Below, one piece after another: positions 53,805 through 63,679 of a stretch of 64,000 nucleotides of DNA. Below the pieces are notes generated by a model. It was not told where the DNA came from, ran no database searches, and saw only the letters and a program-made list of their open reading frames with translations. The position numbers and the translations under genes were made by a program. Every line of letters starts with the position of its first letter. The stretch's first letter is position 1. Origin of the DNA: Actinacidiphila epipremni (lineage in GTDB: Bacteria; Actinomycetota; Actinomycetes; Streptomycetales; Streptomycetaceae); contig NZ_JAATEJ010000020.1 in the NCBI RefSeq assembly GCF_012034175.1, forward strand, positions 62,001 to 126,000, read 5' to 3'.

Positions 53805-54215
53805 CTAGTCCATGTCGTTGCGGGTCGTCTTCGTCCAGGCGTGGCTCAGCCCCTGGGCCAGGTTGACGCCGACTATGCCCGCCCAGGTGATGAACAGGCC
53901 CGCGGTGCCGGCGTTCACCGCGCCGATGGCCGACAGCGGGATCGCGACGATCAGCGAGAAGCCGGCGAAGCCGTAGCGGGCGAAGCGCGCGCTGGGCTGC
54001 GGCGGCCCGATCGGGTGGCGGTCGGCGCGGGCGGACGACGTCTGCTGCTGTGCGAGTTCGCGGCGCACCCGCTGCTCGACGCGGCTGTCGACGCGCTCCG
54101 ACACCTTCTCGATGAACGAGTCGATCAGTTCGGACTCGTACTCCGCCCCCAGGTCCTTGCGGGCCTGCACAGTGGCGGACAGTTCCTTGGTCAGTTCCGG
54201 GTCGCGGGCGTCCAT
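53805..54215 (-). CDS. Small two-helix membrane protein
   Basis: This is a 136-residue protein. A charged helical N-terminal region (MDARDPELTKELSATVQARKDLGAEYESELIDSFIEKVSERVDSRVEQRVRREL) is followed by a polar linker and two hydrophobic helices (FARYGFAGFSLIVAIPLSAIGAVNAG and LFITWAGIVGVNLAQGL). It is conserved-looking, but no function is recognised. ATG 54215 has no ribosome-binding site but lies 6 bases after TACCGT (54222-54227, minus strand), so it is probably leaderless. It is divergent from the acyl-CoA synthetase gene with only 88 bp between starts. Confidence 0.75.
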   Translation of the reverse strand: MDARDPELTKELSATVQARKDLGAEYESELIDSFIEKVSERVDSRVEQRVRRELAQQQTSSARADRHPIGPPQPSARFARYGFAGFSLIVAIPLSAIGAVNAGTAGLFITWAGIVGVNLAQGLSHAWTKTTRNDMD

Positions 54216-54221
54216 GGGCCC

Positions 54222-54227
54222 ACGGTA
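54222..54227 (-). promoter_or_regulatory. -10 box of a leaderless promoter (53805-54215 gene)
   Basis: On the minus strand TACCGT ends exactly 6 bases before ATG 54215. Confidence 0.45.
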
Positions 54228-54303
54228 TGCGGGCCCGCGCGTGGGCCACACTGGGGTTAGCCCCCGGATCGGCCGGGGGCACGCCGTCCCCGAGGAGACC
54301 CGC

Positions 54304-55707
54304 ATGGCCGACGCACCGCTGCTGACCGCCCTTCAGGGCGGCCCGGACCGGGCGGACGCGCTGACCGTCGACGGGCGCAGCAGCAGCTACGAGGACCTGC
54401 TCGGTGCCGCCGGGGCGGTCGCCCGCAAGGTCGCGGGCGCGCCGGCCTTCGCGGTACGGGCGACGGCCTCGCTGGAGACGGTCGCCGCGGTCGTCGGCGG
54501 GCTGCTCGCCGGGGTGCCGGTCGTGCCGCTCGCGCCGGACGCGGGGCCGGCCGAGAGCGAGCACATCCTGCGCGACTCCGGCGCCGAGGTCGTCACGGTG
54601 GACTTCGCCGAGCGCGCCGACTTCACCCCGGCCGCCCCTACCCCTGCTCCCGCCTCTGCCCCTGCCTCCGCCTCCGCGGACGCGGACCGGGACGCGGACC
54701 CCTCGCCGTACCGGAACGCCGCGCTCGTCCTCTACACGTCGGGGACGACCGGGCCGCCCAAGGGCGTGCTGGTGCCGCGGGAGGCGATCGCGGCGGATCT
54801 GGACGCACTGGCGCAGGCGTGGCAATGGACGGCGGAGGACACCCTGGTGCACGGGCTGCCCCTGTTCCATGTGCACGGGCTGGTGCTGGGGGTGCTGGGC
54901 GCGCTGCGCACCGGCAGCCGGCTGGTGCACACCGGGCGGCCGACCCCGCAGGCGTACGCGGCGGCCGGCGGCAGCCTCTACTTCGGGGTGCCCACCGTGT
55001 GGCACCGCGTGGCGCGCGACGAGGCCGCGGCCCGGGCGCTGTCCGGCGCGCGGCTGCTGGTGTCGGGCAGCGCGCCGCTGCCCACGCCGGTCTTCCGCGA
55101 CCTGCACGCGCTGACCGGTCACGAGCCGGTGGAGCGCTACGGCATGACGGAGACGCTCATCACGATCAGCGCGCGGGCCGCCGGCGGGCGCCGCCCCGGC
55201 GCGGTCGGCACCCCGCTGCCCGGGATCGTCACCCGGATCGCCGAGTCCGCCGACGGCATCGGCGAGCTCCAGATGCAGGGCCCCACGCTCTTCGCCGGCT
55301 ACCTCGGCCGGCCCGAGGCGACCGCGGCCTCGTACACCGAGGACGGCTGGTTCCGCACCGGCGACATCGCGGCGGTGGACGAGGACGGCACCCACCGGAT
55401 CGTCGGCCGCGCCTCCACCGACCTCATCAAGTCCGGCGGCTACCGCATCGGCGCCGGCGAGGTCGAGAACGCGCTGCTGGACCACCCCCGCGTCCGGGAG
55501 GCCGCCGTCGTCGGGGCGCCGCACGCGGACCTGGGGCAGGAAGTCGTGGCGTACGTCGTCGCCGACGGGGTAACCGCCGCGGAGTTGACGGATTTCGTGG
55601 CCGCGCGCCTGTCGGTGCACAAGCGCCCGCGGACCGTCCGCTTCCTCGCGGAGCTGCCGCGCAACGCGATGGGCAAGCCGCAAAAGCGGTTGCTGCCCCC
55701 GCTCTGA
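54304..55707 (+). CDS. Acyl-CoA synthetase (AMP-forming ligase, possibly MatB-like)
   Basis: This 467-residue ANL-superfamily enzyme activates a carboxylic acid with ATP, then transfers it to CoA. It has the P-loop LYTSGTTGPPKGVLVPREA, the A5 motif ERYGMTET, WFRTGDIAAVDEDG and a C-terminal domain with SGGYRIGAGEVENALLDHP. The catalytic Lys lies at the end in NAMGKPQKR. The short length and early region resemble malonyl-CoA synthetase (MatB), but substrate residues were not verified. An Ala/Pro/Ser repeat interrupts residues ~115-140. ATG 54304 follows GAGGAG. Confidence 0.88.
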   Translation: MADAPLLTALQGGPDRADALTVDGRSSSYEDLLGAAGAVARKVAGAPAFAVRATASLETVAAVVGGLLAGVPVVPLAPDAGPAESEHILRDSGAEVVTVDFAERADFTPAAPTPAPASAPASASADADRDADPSPYRNAALVLYTSGTTGPPKGVLVPREAIAADLDALAQAWQWTAEDTLVHGLPLFHVHGLVLGVLGALRTGSRLVHTGRPTPQAYAAAGGSLYFGVPTVWHRVARDEAAARALSGARLLVSGSAPLPTPVFRDLHALTGHEPVERYGMTETLITISARAAGGRRPGAVGTPLPGIVTRIAESADGIGELQMQGPTLFAGYLGRPEATAASYTEDGWFRTGDIAAVDEDGTHRIVGRASTDLIKSGGYRIGAGEVENALLDHPRVREAAVVGAPHADLGQEVVAYVVADGVTAAELTDFVAARLSVHKRPRTVRFLAELPRNAMGKPQKRLLPPL

Positions 55708-55928
55708 CCAGGGTAGAGGTGGGACGGAGGTGACCGGAGCGGCGTGCTCCCCCGAAGGGTGGCGCGTTCCACCCCGGGCTTGCCCCTAGCCGGGCGGCAA
55801 GTAAGCTCATCATCCAGACAACGATGCCCGTACCCACCGGGTGGCCGCCCCGGCCGCCCGGGTCGCCGATACCCCGGTTCCGCTCCGAAGGGTGGCGGTG
55901 ATACGTCCTGCCATGGAGGCAGCACCGC

Positions 55929-58181
55929 ATGTTCCACCGCATCGGACGCACAGTCGTCCGCCATCCCGTATGGACGATCGTCGCGTGGCTGATCGCGGCC
56001 GTCGCGATCATCGCGACGGCCCCGAGCCTGCCGTCCAACAGCGACGAGAGCAGCTTCCTGCCCAGCAGCTACGAGTCCATCAAGGCCATGGACCTGCAGG
56101 AGAAGGCATTTCCCCAGGCCTTCACCCCGGCTGCCATCGTGCTCTACCAGCGCGAGGACGGCGGCAAGCTGACCTCGGCGGACAAGAGCGACATCGACCG
56201 CATCACCAAGGGCCTGGGCGACAAGAAGATCGACCAGGTCCAGAAGGTCGTGGCCGGCTCGCCGTCCAAGGACGGCAAGTTCGAGACCGCCTACGTCCAG
56301 ATGGACAAGAAGTCGCAGGGCCAGCCGAAGCAGGCCGACGCCGCCAAGGCGCTGCGTGACGACTCCACGTCGCTGGCCAAGGGCACGTCGCTCAAGGTCC
56401 AGGTCGGCGGCCAGGCCGCGCAGAACCTCGACCAGCAGGACGCCGGCAAGACCTCGGACGCGGTCGCGCTGATCGGCTCGTTCCTGATCATCATCATCAC
56501 GCTGTCGATCATCTTCCGGTCCGTGCTGGTGTCGATCCTGCCGCTCGCGCTGCTGCTCGGCGTGGTCTTCACGACCTCCAACTCGCTGATCGCGTACGCC
56601 ACCAAGATCTTCGGACTGCAGGCCAACAGCTCGATCTCGGCCCTGCTGATCGTGGTGGTGCTGGGAGTCGGCACCGACTACTTCCTCTTCCTGATGTTCC
56701 GCTACCGAGAACGGCTGCGGGCGGGGGACGAACCCAAGCAGGCGATGATCAACAGCGTCACCCGGGTGGGAGAAGCCATCGCCTCCGCGGCGGGCGCGGT
56801 CATCATCGCCTTCTGCGCGCTGGCGCTGTCGACCCTCGGCTTCCTCACCCAGCTCGGCCCGGCGCTGGCGATCCTCGTCGCGGTCACCCTGATCGCCGGC
56901 CTCACGCTCTTCCCGGCGGTCTGCTCGCTGATCCCGCCGCGCTGGCTGTTCGCGCCGGGCAAGAAGTGGCGGCAGGAGCCCTCGGGCACCCGCTTCGCCG
57001 CGATCGGCCGGGTGGTCGGCCGCAGGTCCGGCATGGTCGCGCTGGTCTCCGGCCTGGTGATGGTGCTGCTGGCGCTCGGCACGCTCGGCTACAAGGCGTC
57101 CTACGACCTGGCCTCCGGCTCGATCCCGAAGACCAAGGAGTCGATGGTCGTCCAGGACACCCTGACCAAGGCCTACTCCGCCGGCGCCGCCGAGCCGACC
57201 AACGTCTACCTCAACAGCACCGACGGCAAGCCGCTGCCGACCGCCGACTTCACCGCGTACGCGGACAAGCTGCGCGGCGCCGACGGGGTCGCGGACGTCA
57301 CCTTCGACCAGAAGACCGACCTCAACAAGCCCGGCACCACCGCGAACTTCACGGTGACGCTGAAGTACGAGGCGGCCAGTGACCAGGCCATCAGCGCGGT
57401 GAGCGACATCCGTACGGTCGCCCACGACAACGCGCCGGCCGGGACGGAGGCGTTCGTCGGCGGCACGTCGTCGGTCTTCAAGGACATCAACGCGGCCGTC
57501 AACCACGACTACCGCACGGTCTTCCCGGTGGCCGCGGTGCTGATCATGGTCATCCTGGGCCTGCTGCTGCGCAGCGTGGTCGCGCCCTGGTACCTGATCG
57601 CCTCGGTGGGCCTCGGCTTCGGTGCGACCCTGGGCACGACGGTGCTGCTGTTCGGCCGGGGCGACGGCCTGATCTTCCTGCTGCCGATCATCATGTACCT
57701 GTTCGTCGTCGCCATCGGCACGGACTACAACATCCTGATGATCGCCCGGCTGCGGGAAGAGGCCCAGGAGGGCCGCAACCCCCGGGAGGCCGCCGCCGAG
57801 GCGCTCAAGCACGCCGGTCCCACGGTCGGCGCGGCCGGCCTGATCCTCGCGGCGACCTTCGGGACGCTCATGCTCTCCGGGAACTCCTTCCTCACCCAGA
57901 TGGGCTTCGCGGTCGCCTTCGGCATCGTGATGGCCGCCTTCGTGATGGCGATGTTCTTCACGCCGAGCCTCACGGCGCTGATCGGTCACGCCGCGTGGTG
58001 GCCGGGGCATGCCGACCGGAGCACGAAGCAGGAGCTGCCGGGCTCCGGGCCGCTGGGCGGACCGGGTGCTTCCGGTGGTCCGGGCGGTCCGGGTGGTTCC
58101 GGGAGCCCCGACGGGCCGGGCGGTGCCGGCGGTCCCGGTGGCTCGCGCGATCCGGAGCTGGACGCCACCCGGCAGCGCTGA
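55929..58181 (+). CDS. MMPL/RND-family transporter
   Basis: This 750-residue membrane transporter of the MMPL type exports lipids or hydrophobic metabolites using the proton gradient. It has the typical 12-helix plan: helix 1 (PVWTIVAWLIAAVAII), a large extracytoplasmic loop (residues ~40-170), helices 2-6 with GTDYFLFLMFRYRERLRAG, helix 7 near residue 375, a second loop, and helices 8-12 with GTDYNILMIARLREEAQEG. The two GTDY motifs are the proton relay. The tail is a Gly/Pro/Ser-rich low-complexity stretch (residues ~700-745). GGAGG precedes ATG 55929. In actinobacteria such genes sit with lipid or polyketide loci; here the neighbour is an acyl-CoA synthetase. Confidence 0.93.
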   Translation: MFHRIGRTVVRHPVWTIVAWLIAAVAIIATAPSLPSNSDESSFLPSSYESIKAMDLQEKAFPQAFTPAAIVLYQREDGGKLTSADKSDIDRITKGLGDKKIDQVQKVVAGSPSKDGKFETAYVQMDKKSQGQPKQADAAKALRDDSTSLAKGTSLKVQVGGQAAQNLDQQDAGKTSDAVALIGSFLIIIITLSIIFRSVLVSILPLALLLGVVFTTSNSLIAYATKIFGLQANSSISALLIVVVLGVGTDYFLFLMFRYRERLRAGDEPKQAMINSVTRVGEAIASAAGAVIIAFCALALSTLGFLTQLGPALAILVAVTLIAGLTLFPAVCSLIPPRWLFAPGKKWRQEPSGTRFAAIGRVVGRRSGMVALVSGLVMVLLALGTLGYKASYDLASGSIPKTKESMVVQDTLTKAYSAGAAEPTNVYLNSTDGKPLPTADFTAYADKLRGADGVADVTFDQKTDLNKPGTTANFTVTLKYEAASDQAISAVSDIRTVAHDNAPAGTEAFVGGTSSVFKDINAAVNHDYRTVFPVAAVLIMVILGLLLRSVVAPWYLIASVGLGFGATLGTTVLLFGRGDGLIFLLPIIMYLFVVAIGTDYNILMIARLREEAQEGRNPREAAAEALKHAGPTVGAAGLILAATFGTLMLSGNSFLTQMGFAVAFGIVMAAFVMAMFFTPSLTALIGHAAWWPGHADRSTKQELPGSGPLGGPGASGGPGGPGGSGSPDGPGGAGGPGGSRDPELDATRQR

Positions 58182-58207
58182 GCTGGGGTTTCCTCGCAGA
58201 AACCGAG

Positions 58208-58216
58208 TTATCCACA
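58208..58216 (+). promoter_or_regulatory. DnaA-box-like TTATCCACA
   Basis: A perfect TTATCCACA, in the context GTTATCCACAGGG, lies 26 bp after the MMPL stop and 101 bp before the next start codon. The 13-mer is identical to the one at 25354. Confidence 0.45.
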
Positions 58217-58316
58217 GGGCCGGACACGTGTCGATCACGTGTCCGGCCCTTTCGGTTACGCTGAGACAGCAGTCGGTGATCGGCGAGGAGGCCGACGGGG
58301 GAAGCGGGGGATCGAG

Positions 58317-58826
58317 ATGAGTGACGCGATGGATCTCGCCTCGGGCGGGAGCGCCGCGGAAGGACCGGCGGGTCGCGCGGAGGCAGGGGCGCCGCCCCCG
58401 CCGGGGCGGCAGTGGCGGCGGCGGGTGCTGGGCGTGCCCGCGCTGGTGCTGCTCGGCGTGCTGCTGCTGATAGGGGCGGGCCTGGTGGACGACCACCAGG
58501 GCAAGCGCGCCGAGGAGCTGTGCCACCGGTTGCCGGTGCCGTGGCAGCAGTTCGCGCTGGCCTACGCCTCGCTGCTGTGCGGGCTCGCGGCCCTGGCGGT
58601 GTGCGCGCTGCTCTTCACGGCCGCCCGCCGCGCGGGGACACGCGGCGCCGACACGTGGCAGGGCAGCCTCGCGCTCGTCATATCCGTGCCCGGCCTGCTC
58701 GCGGTGCTCTTCGAGGCGACGGCGGTGTACGGCACGCATGCCGCGTCCGCCGAGCCGTACTGGCGCTGTGCGAGCGCCGGCTCGCTGCCGGGTGCCGCCG
58801 GGCTCGCCGCCGCCCTGCTGGGCTGA
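58317..58826 (+). CDS. Membrane protein of unknown function
   Basis: This 169-residue protein has four predicted membrane segments from residue ~40 (VPALVLLGVLLLIGAGL; FALAYASLLCGLAALAVCALLF; LALVISVPGLLAVLFEATAVYG; PGAAGLAAALLG) after a Gly/Ala/Pro-rich cytoplasmic N-terminus. Two short extracytoplasmic loops contain Cys (AEELCHRLPVPW and PYWRCASAG) that could pair. No family is recognised. ATG 58317 has a weak GGGGGAT upstream. It lies 99 bp before the RpiR regulator on the same strand. Confidence 0.7.
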   Translation: MSDAMDLASGGSAAEGPAGRAEAGAPPPPGRQWRRRVLGVPALVLLGVLLLIGAGLVDDHQGKRAEELCHRLPVPWQQFALAYASLLCGLAALAVCALLFTAARRAGTRGADTWQGSLALVISVPGLLAVLFEATAVYGTHAASAEPYWRCASAGSLPGAAGLAAALLG

Positions 58827-58925
58827 GGGTGCCGGGGGCGCGGCTCTTGCCCGCGGTGCATACGGTCATGCAGAGTCGGGGGCGAGTGAATAGGAGCCGG
58901 TGGACGGGGTCTGGGATGGACGGCG

Positions 58926-59810
58926 ATGAGTAGCGCGGCCGGAGCCGAGAGCGGGTCCGCGGGGCCGGGCGACAGCGCCGCCGGCGGGTTGCTGAAGCTC
59001 TTCGAGGCGCACCGGCTGACACCCACCCAGCGGCGGATCGCGCACTGCCTGGTGCGGCGGGCGGCGGACGCGCCGTTCCTGTCCAGCGTGGAGGTGGCCG
59101 AACTGGCGGGCGTGAGCCAGCCGTCGGTGACCAGGTTCGCGGTGGCGCTCGGCTTCGACGGCTATCCGGCGCTGCGCCGGTATCTGCGGGAGGTGCCGGC
59201 GCCGGCCGCGCCGGAGGCGCCGGGTGGGAAGCCGGGGGGAAACGAGTACCAGCAGGCGGTGCAGGCCGAGATCGAGAACCTCAAGCACCTCGCGGCGGCG
59301 CTCGCCGATCCCGGGCCGGTCGTACGGGCCGGGGCGCTGCTCGCCCGGTCGCGTCCGCTGCCGGTGCTGGGGCTGCGGGCGGCGGGGGCGCAGGCCCGCG
59401 GGTTCGCGTACTTCGCCGCCAAGGTGCATCCGGACGTGCGGCTGCTGGACGAGGGCGGCACGATGCTGGCCGACCGTATCGACGCGGCGGTACGGGCGGG
59501 GGCGAGCGCGCTGCTGTGCTTCGCGCTGCCCCGGCATCCGCGGGAGGTCGTCGAGGCGCTGGCCCGTGCGCGGGGGGCCGGGCTGACGGTGGTGACCGTG
59601 GCGGACAGCGCGTTCGCGCCGGTCGCCGCGCACAGCGACCTGCTGCTGCCGGCCGCGGTCGGCACGGGGCTGGCCTTCGACACCGCGTGCGGGCCGATGC
59701 TGCTCGGCCGGGCGCTGCTGGAGGCGATGTGCGACGAACTGCCGGACGCACAGGCGAGATTGGAGGAGTTCGACACGCAGGCAGCGGCGCGCGGGCTGTT
59801 CGTGGAGTGA
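58926..59810 (+). CDS. MurR/RpiR-family transcriptional regulator
   Basis: This 294-residue regulator has an N-terminal RpiR helix-turn-helix (residues ~20-90: LTPTQRRIAHCLVRRAADAPFLSSVEVAELAGVSQPSVTRFAVALGFDGYPALRRYL) and a C-terminal SIS domain (residues ~125-275: LPVLGLRAAGAQARGFAYFAAKVHPDVRLL, ALLCFALPRHPREVVEAL). SIS domains bind phosphosugars in most relatives, but some members control amino-acid catabolism. Its nearness to hutU suggests control of histidine use; that is inference. A candidate operator, GAAWATCTGA, occurs downstream at 59861 and at the hutU promoter (61984). Confidence 0.88.
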   Translation: MSSAAGAESGSAGPGDSAAGGLLKLFEAHRLTPTQRRIAHCLVRRAADAPFLSSVEVAELAGVSQPSVTRFAVALGFDGYPALRRYLREVPAPAAPEAPGGKPGGNEYQQAVQAEIENLKHLAAALADPGPVVRAGALLARSRPLPVLGLRAAGAQARGFAYFAAKVHPDVRLLDEGGTMLADRIDAAVRAGASALLCFALPRHPREVVEALARARGAGLTVVTVADSAFAPVAAHSDLLLPAAVGTGLAFDTACGPMLLGRALLEAMCDELPDAQARLEEFDTQAAARGLFVE

Positions 59811-59860
59811 GGTCCGGCGGCTTCCTGCCGGCGACCGCACCTATAAACGTACGTCTTAAC

Positions 59861-59870
59861 GAAAATCTGA
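59861..59870. promoter_or_regulatory. GAAWATCTGA motif (copy 1)
   Basis: GAAAATCTGA lies in an unusually AT-rich patch between the RpiR gene and the gene at 59980. A near-identical GAATATCTGA overlaps the predicted hutU start of transcription. Confidence 0.35.
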
Positions 59871-59892
59871 GAATTTGGAAGTAGCCTCCCGA

Positions 59893-59905
59893 CACCTGTC
59901 AGGTG
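59893..59905. promoter_or_regulatory. CACCTG-T-CAGGTG palindrome
   Basis: Perfect 6-bp arms around one base lie 75 bp upstream of the GTG at 59980. This is a possible operator or a short terminator of the RpiR gene. Confidence 0.3.
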
Positions 59906-59979
59906 CCGCCGTGGACCGGCCACGGTGGGCGAACCGGTGGACGAACCGGCAAACGATTCGGCGGAGGAGGCGGCGCGAC

Positions 59980-60519
59980 GTGGTGCGCGGGACCTACACA
60001 TTGGCGCGTGTGGCGGTGACGGTACGGACGGCGGGGGTCTGGCTGTTCTGGCTGGGCGTCGTCGCCGCGGCGCCCGGGACGGCGGTGACGTTCAGCCCGA
60101 CCGGGCGGCGGATCGGCGTGATGGCCGGTGCCGCGCTCTTCGTCGTCGCCGCGGTGGCCGTCTTCCTGATACGTGGCGGGCGGGCGGCGGCGCGGGCCCG
60201 GGCGGCGAGCCGGGCGGCCAAGGTGGTGTTCCTGCAGGACCGCAAGGTGACCGCGCGGGCCTGGTTGCGGCGGCGGCGCTGGTGGCTGGTGCTCGCGTTC
60301 GTGGTGGCGGCCGGCTCGTCGGCCGGGCTGCCGTGCGCGGGCGGGATGCTGCTGGCCGGAGCGGGTGCCGGGCTGTTCGCCCGGGCGCTGCGGATCGGCC
60401 GGATCGAGCGGGGGCAGGACGCGCTGCTGTGGGTGCGCCCGGACGGCGACCCGGCGGCGTACCAGCTCACCGGTATCGCCGCGGGTGACGCGGTGCCCGG
60501 CGGCGGGCGCCGGCGCTGA
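59980..60519 (+). CDS. Membrane protein of unknown function (PH-like)
   Basis: This 179-residue protein has hydrophobic segments near residues 10-28 and 38-60, a basic loop (RAAARARAASRAAKVVFLQDRKVTARAWLRRRRW), two more helices, and a C-terminal part (IGRIERGQDALLWVRPDGDPAAYQLTGIAAGD). No family is firmly recognised. GTG 59980 is chosen because GAGGAGG lies 9 bases upstream; earlier starts would cross the palindrome and AT-rich motif. Its stop is 18 bp from that of the convergent decarboxylase. Confidence 0.65.
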   Translation: MVRGTYTLARVAVTVRTAGVWLFWLGVVAAAPGTAVTFSPTGRRIGVMAGAALFVVAAVAVFLIRGGRAAARARAASRAAKVVFLQDRKVTARAWLRRRRWWLVLAFVVAAGSSAGLPCAGGMLLAGAGAGLFARALRIGRIERGQDALLWVRPDGDPAAYQLTGIAAGDAVPGGGRRR

Positions 60520-60537
60520 GGGAGCGTGACGGGGCGG

Positions 60538-61857
60538 TCAGGGCTGGAGGGCGGGGAGGTCGGCGCCGGACTCGGTGAGCAGGTCGGTGAGGGACTGGGC
60601 GGGGCGGACCAGGGAGAAGGAGGGTTCGGCGCCGGGGGCGGTGGAGTAGGCCCAGACGGCGGGGCGGGGGAGGGCGTTGTAGGCGAAGTGGGTGGAGAAG
60701 TAGTAGGCGCCGGTGTCCAGCAGGGCGACATGGTCGCCGGCGTCCAGGCGCGGCAGGGCCCGGCCGCGGGCGACCAGGTCGCCGGCGAAGCAGCAGGGGC
60801 CGGCGATGTCCTGGACGACGGGCTCGCCCTTCTTCGGCCCGCCGTCCGGGTCGAGGGCGAGCACCCGCAGCGGCCAGGCGTCCGGGGCGAAGACGGTGCG
60901 GGTGGCGACCTGGGCGCCCGCGTGCGTCACGGCGATGGGCAGGCCGCCCGCGGACTTGGCGTATTCGACGCGGGCCAGGACCGTGCCGTGCTTGGCGAGC
61001 AGTGAGCGGCCGAACTCGGTGACGATGCCGTAGCGGCCGTCGAAGAGGCCGGGGACCTCGGCGCGCAGCAGGTCGGCGTAGGCGCCGAAGGTGGGCGTGG
61101 TGTCGTCGGAGCCGAAGTTGACCGGCAGGCCGCCGCCGATGTCCAGGGTGGTGACCTGGCGGCGGCCGGCGGCGGCGTTGATGCGCTCGGCGAGGTCGTA
61201 GGCGGCCCGGACGCCCTCGGCCATGAGCGGCAGCGGCACGCCCTGCGAACCGGTGTGGGTGTGCAGCCGGGTGAGCCAGGGCCGCTGCGCGTAGGCCCGC
61301 AGCACCCACTCCTCGGCGCCGGGGTCGCGCAGGGCGACGCCGAACTTCGAGGTGGCGGTCGCGGTGCTCATGGCGTCGATGCTGCCGCCGCCGACCTGCG
61401 GGTTGACCCGCAGCCCGAGGGGCGAGCGGGAGGGGCCGGCGGCCAGCAGGGCGTCGATCCGGTCGAGTTCCTGCGGGTTGTCGGCGTTGACGGCGATGCC
61501 GAGGGCCAGGGCCTCGCGCAGTTCGGCGAGGGTCTTGGCGGGGGAGTCCAGCACGGTGTGCTCGGGCGGGATGCCGGCGGCGCGGGCCATGGCGAGCTCG
61601 CCGGGGCTGGCGACCTCGGCGCCGAGCCCGTACTCCCGGAGCAGCGCCAGGACCGGCACCAGGGAGGCGGCCTTGACGGCGAAGGTGTGCAGGACGGCGA
61701 CGCCGGGGGTGGCGAAGGCGGCGTGCAGGGCCGTCGCCGACTGCCGGATGCCCGTGATGTCCAGCAGCCCGGCCACCGGCTGCTCCTCGCCGACCAGCCC
61801 GCGCGCCACCGCCGCGCGCAGTGCCCCGTCCCGCCGTACCGCCGCCTCGTTGGTCAT
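60538..61857 (-). CDS. PLP-dependent decarboxylase, diaminopimelate/ornithine type (fold III)
   Basis: This is a 439-residue alanine-racemase-fold decarboxylase. PLP Lys62 is in HTFAVKAASLVPVL. The phosphate-binding region is LDIGGGLPVNF, HTHTGSQG binds PLP, and the catalytic Cys loop is AGPCCFAGD, matching GPxCxSxD of diaminopimelate decarboxylase. The C-terminal YSTHFAYNALPRPAV closes the barrel. It is unlikely to be the housekeeping LysA, being in a hut context and divergent from hutU by 160 bp; the substrate may be another amino acid. ATG 61857 (MTNEA) is chosen; ATG 61866 is possible. Confidence 0.85.
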   Translation of the reverse strand: MTNEAAVRRDGALRAAVARGLVGEEQPVAGLLDITGIRQSATALHAAFATPGVAVLHTFAVKAASLVPVLALLREYGLGAEVASPGELAMARAAGIPPEHTVLDSPAKTLAELREALALGIAVNADNPQELDRIDALLAAGPSRSPLGLRVNPQVGGGSIDAMSTATATSKFGVALRDPGAEEWVLRAYAQRPWLTRLHTHTGSQGVPLPLMAEGVRAAYDLAERINAAAGRRQVTTLDIGGGLPVNFGSDDTTPTFGAYADLLRAEVPGLFDGRYGIVTEFGRSLLAKHGTVLARVEYAKSAGGLPIAVTHAGAQVATRTVFAPDAWPLRVLALDPDGGPKKGEPVVQDIAGPCCFAGDLVARGRALPRLDAGDHVALLDTGAYYFSTHFAYNALPRPAVWAYSTAPGAEPSFSLVRPAQSLTDLLTESGADLPALQP

Positions 61858-61952
61858 GGGCGCCATCCCACCATCCGCGCCCCGCCCGCCGCCAGCGCGA
61901 ACCCCCGCCGGCACCCGGGGCGCCCGCCGGCCGGGCCGTACCCGCCGACTTG

Positions 61953-61981
61953 TTGACTAGAGCTATTCAGCTAGCCAGGAT
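61953..61981 (+). promoter_or_regulatory. Predicted hutU promoter
   Basis: TTGACT (61953-61958) and CAGGAT (61976-61981) are spaced 17 bp apart. The predicted start near 61988 lies within GAATATCTGA (61984-61993), the position expected for a repressor site. Confidence 0.5.
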
Positions 61982-61983
61982 GT

Positions 61984-61993
61984 GAATATCTGA
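61984..61993. promoter_or_regulatory. GAAWATCTGA motif (copy 2)
   Basis: GAATATCTGA differs from the 59861 copy by one A/T change and overlaps the predicted hutU transcription start. Confidence 0.35.
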
Positions 61994-62017
61994 CGCCATG
62001 ACGAGGAGGCCGCACCG

Positions 62018-63675
<1,658 letters not shown>

Positions 63676-63679
<4 letters not shown>

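Noticed and set aside
55440..58739. 1099-codon minus-strand frame over the MMPL gene
   Set aside because: Arg/Asp/His-rich shadow of the transporter's coding strand.
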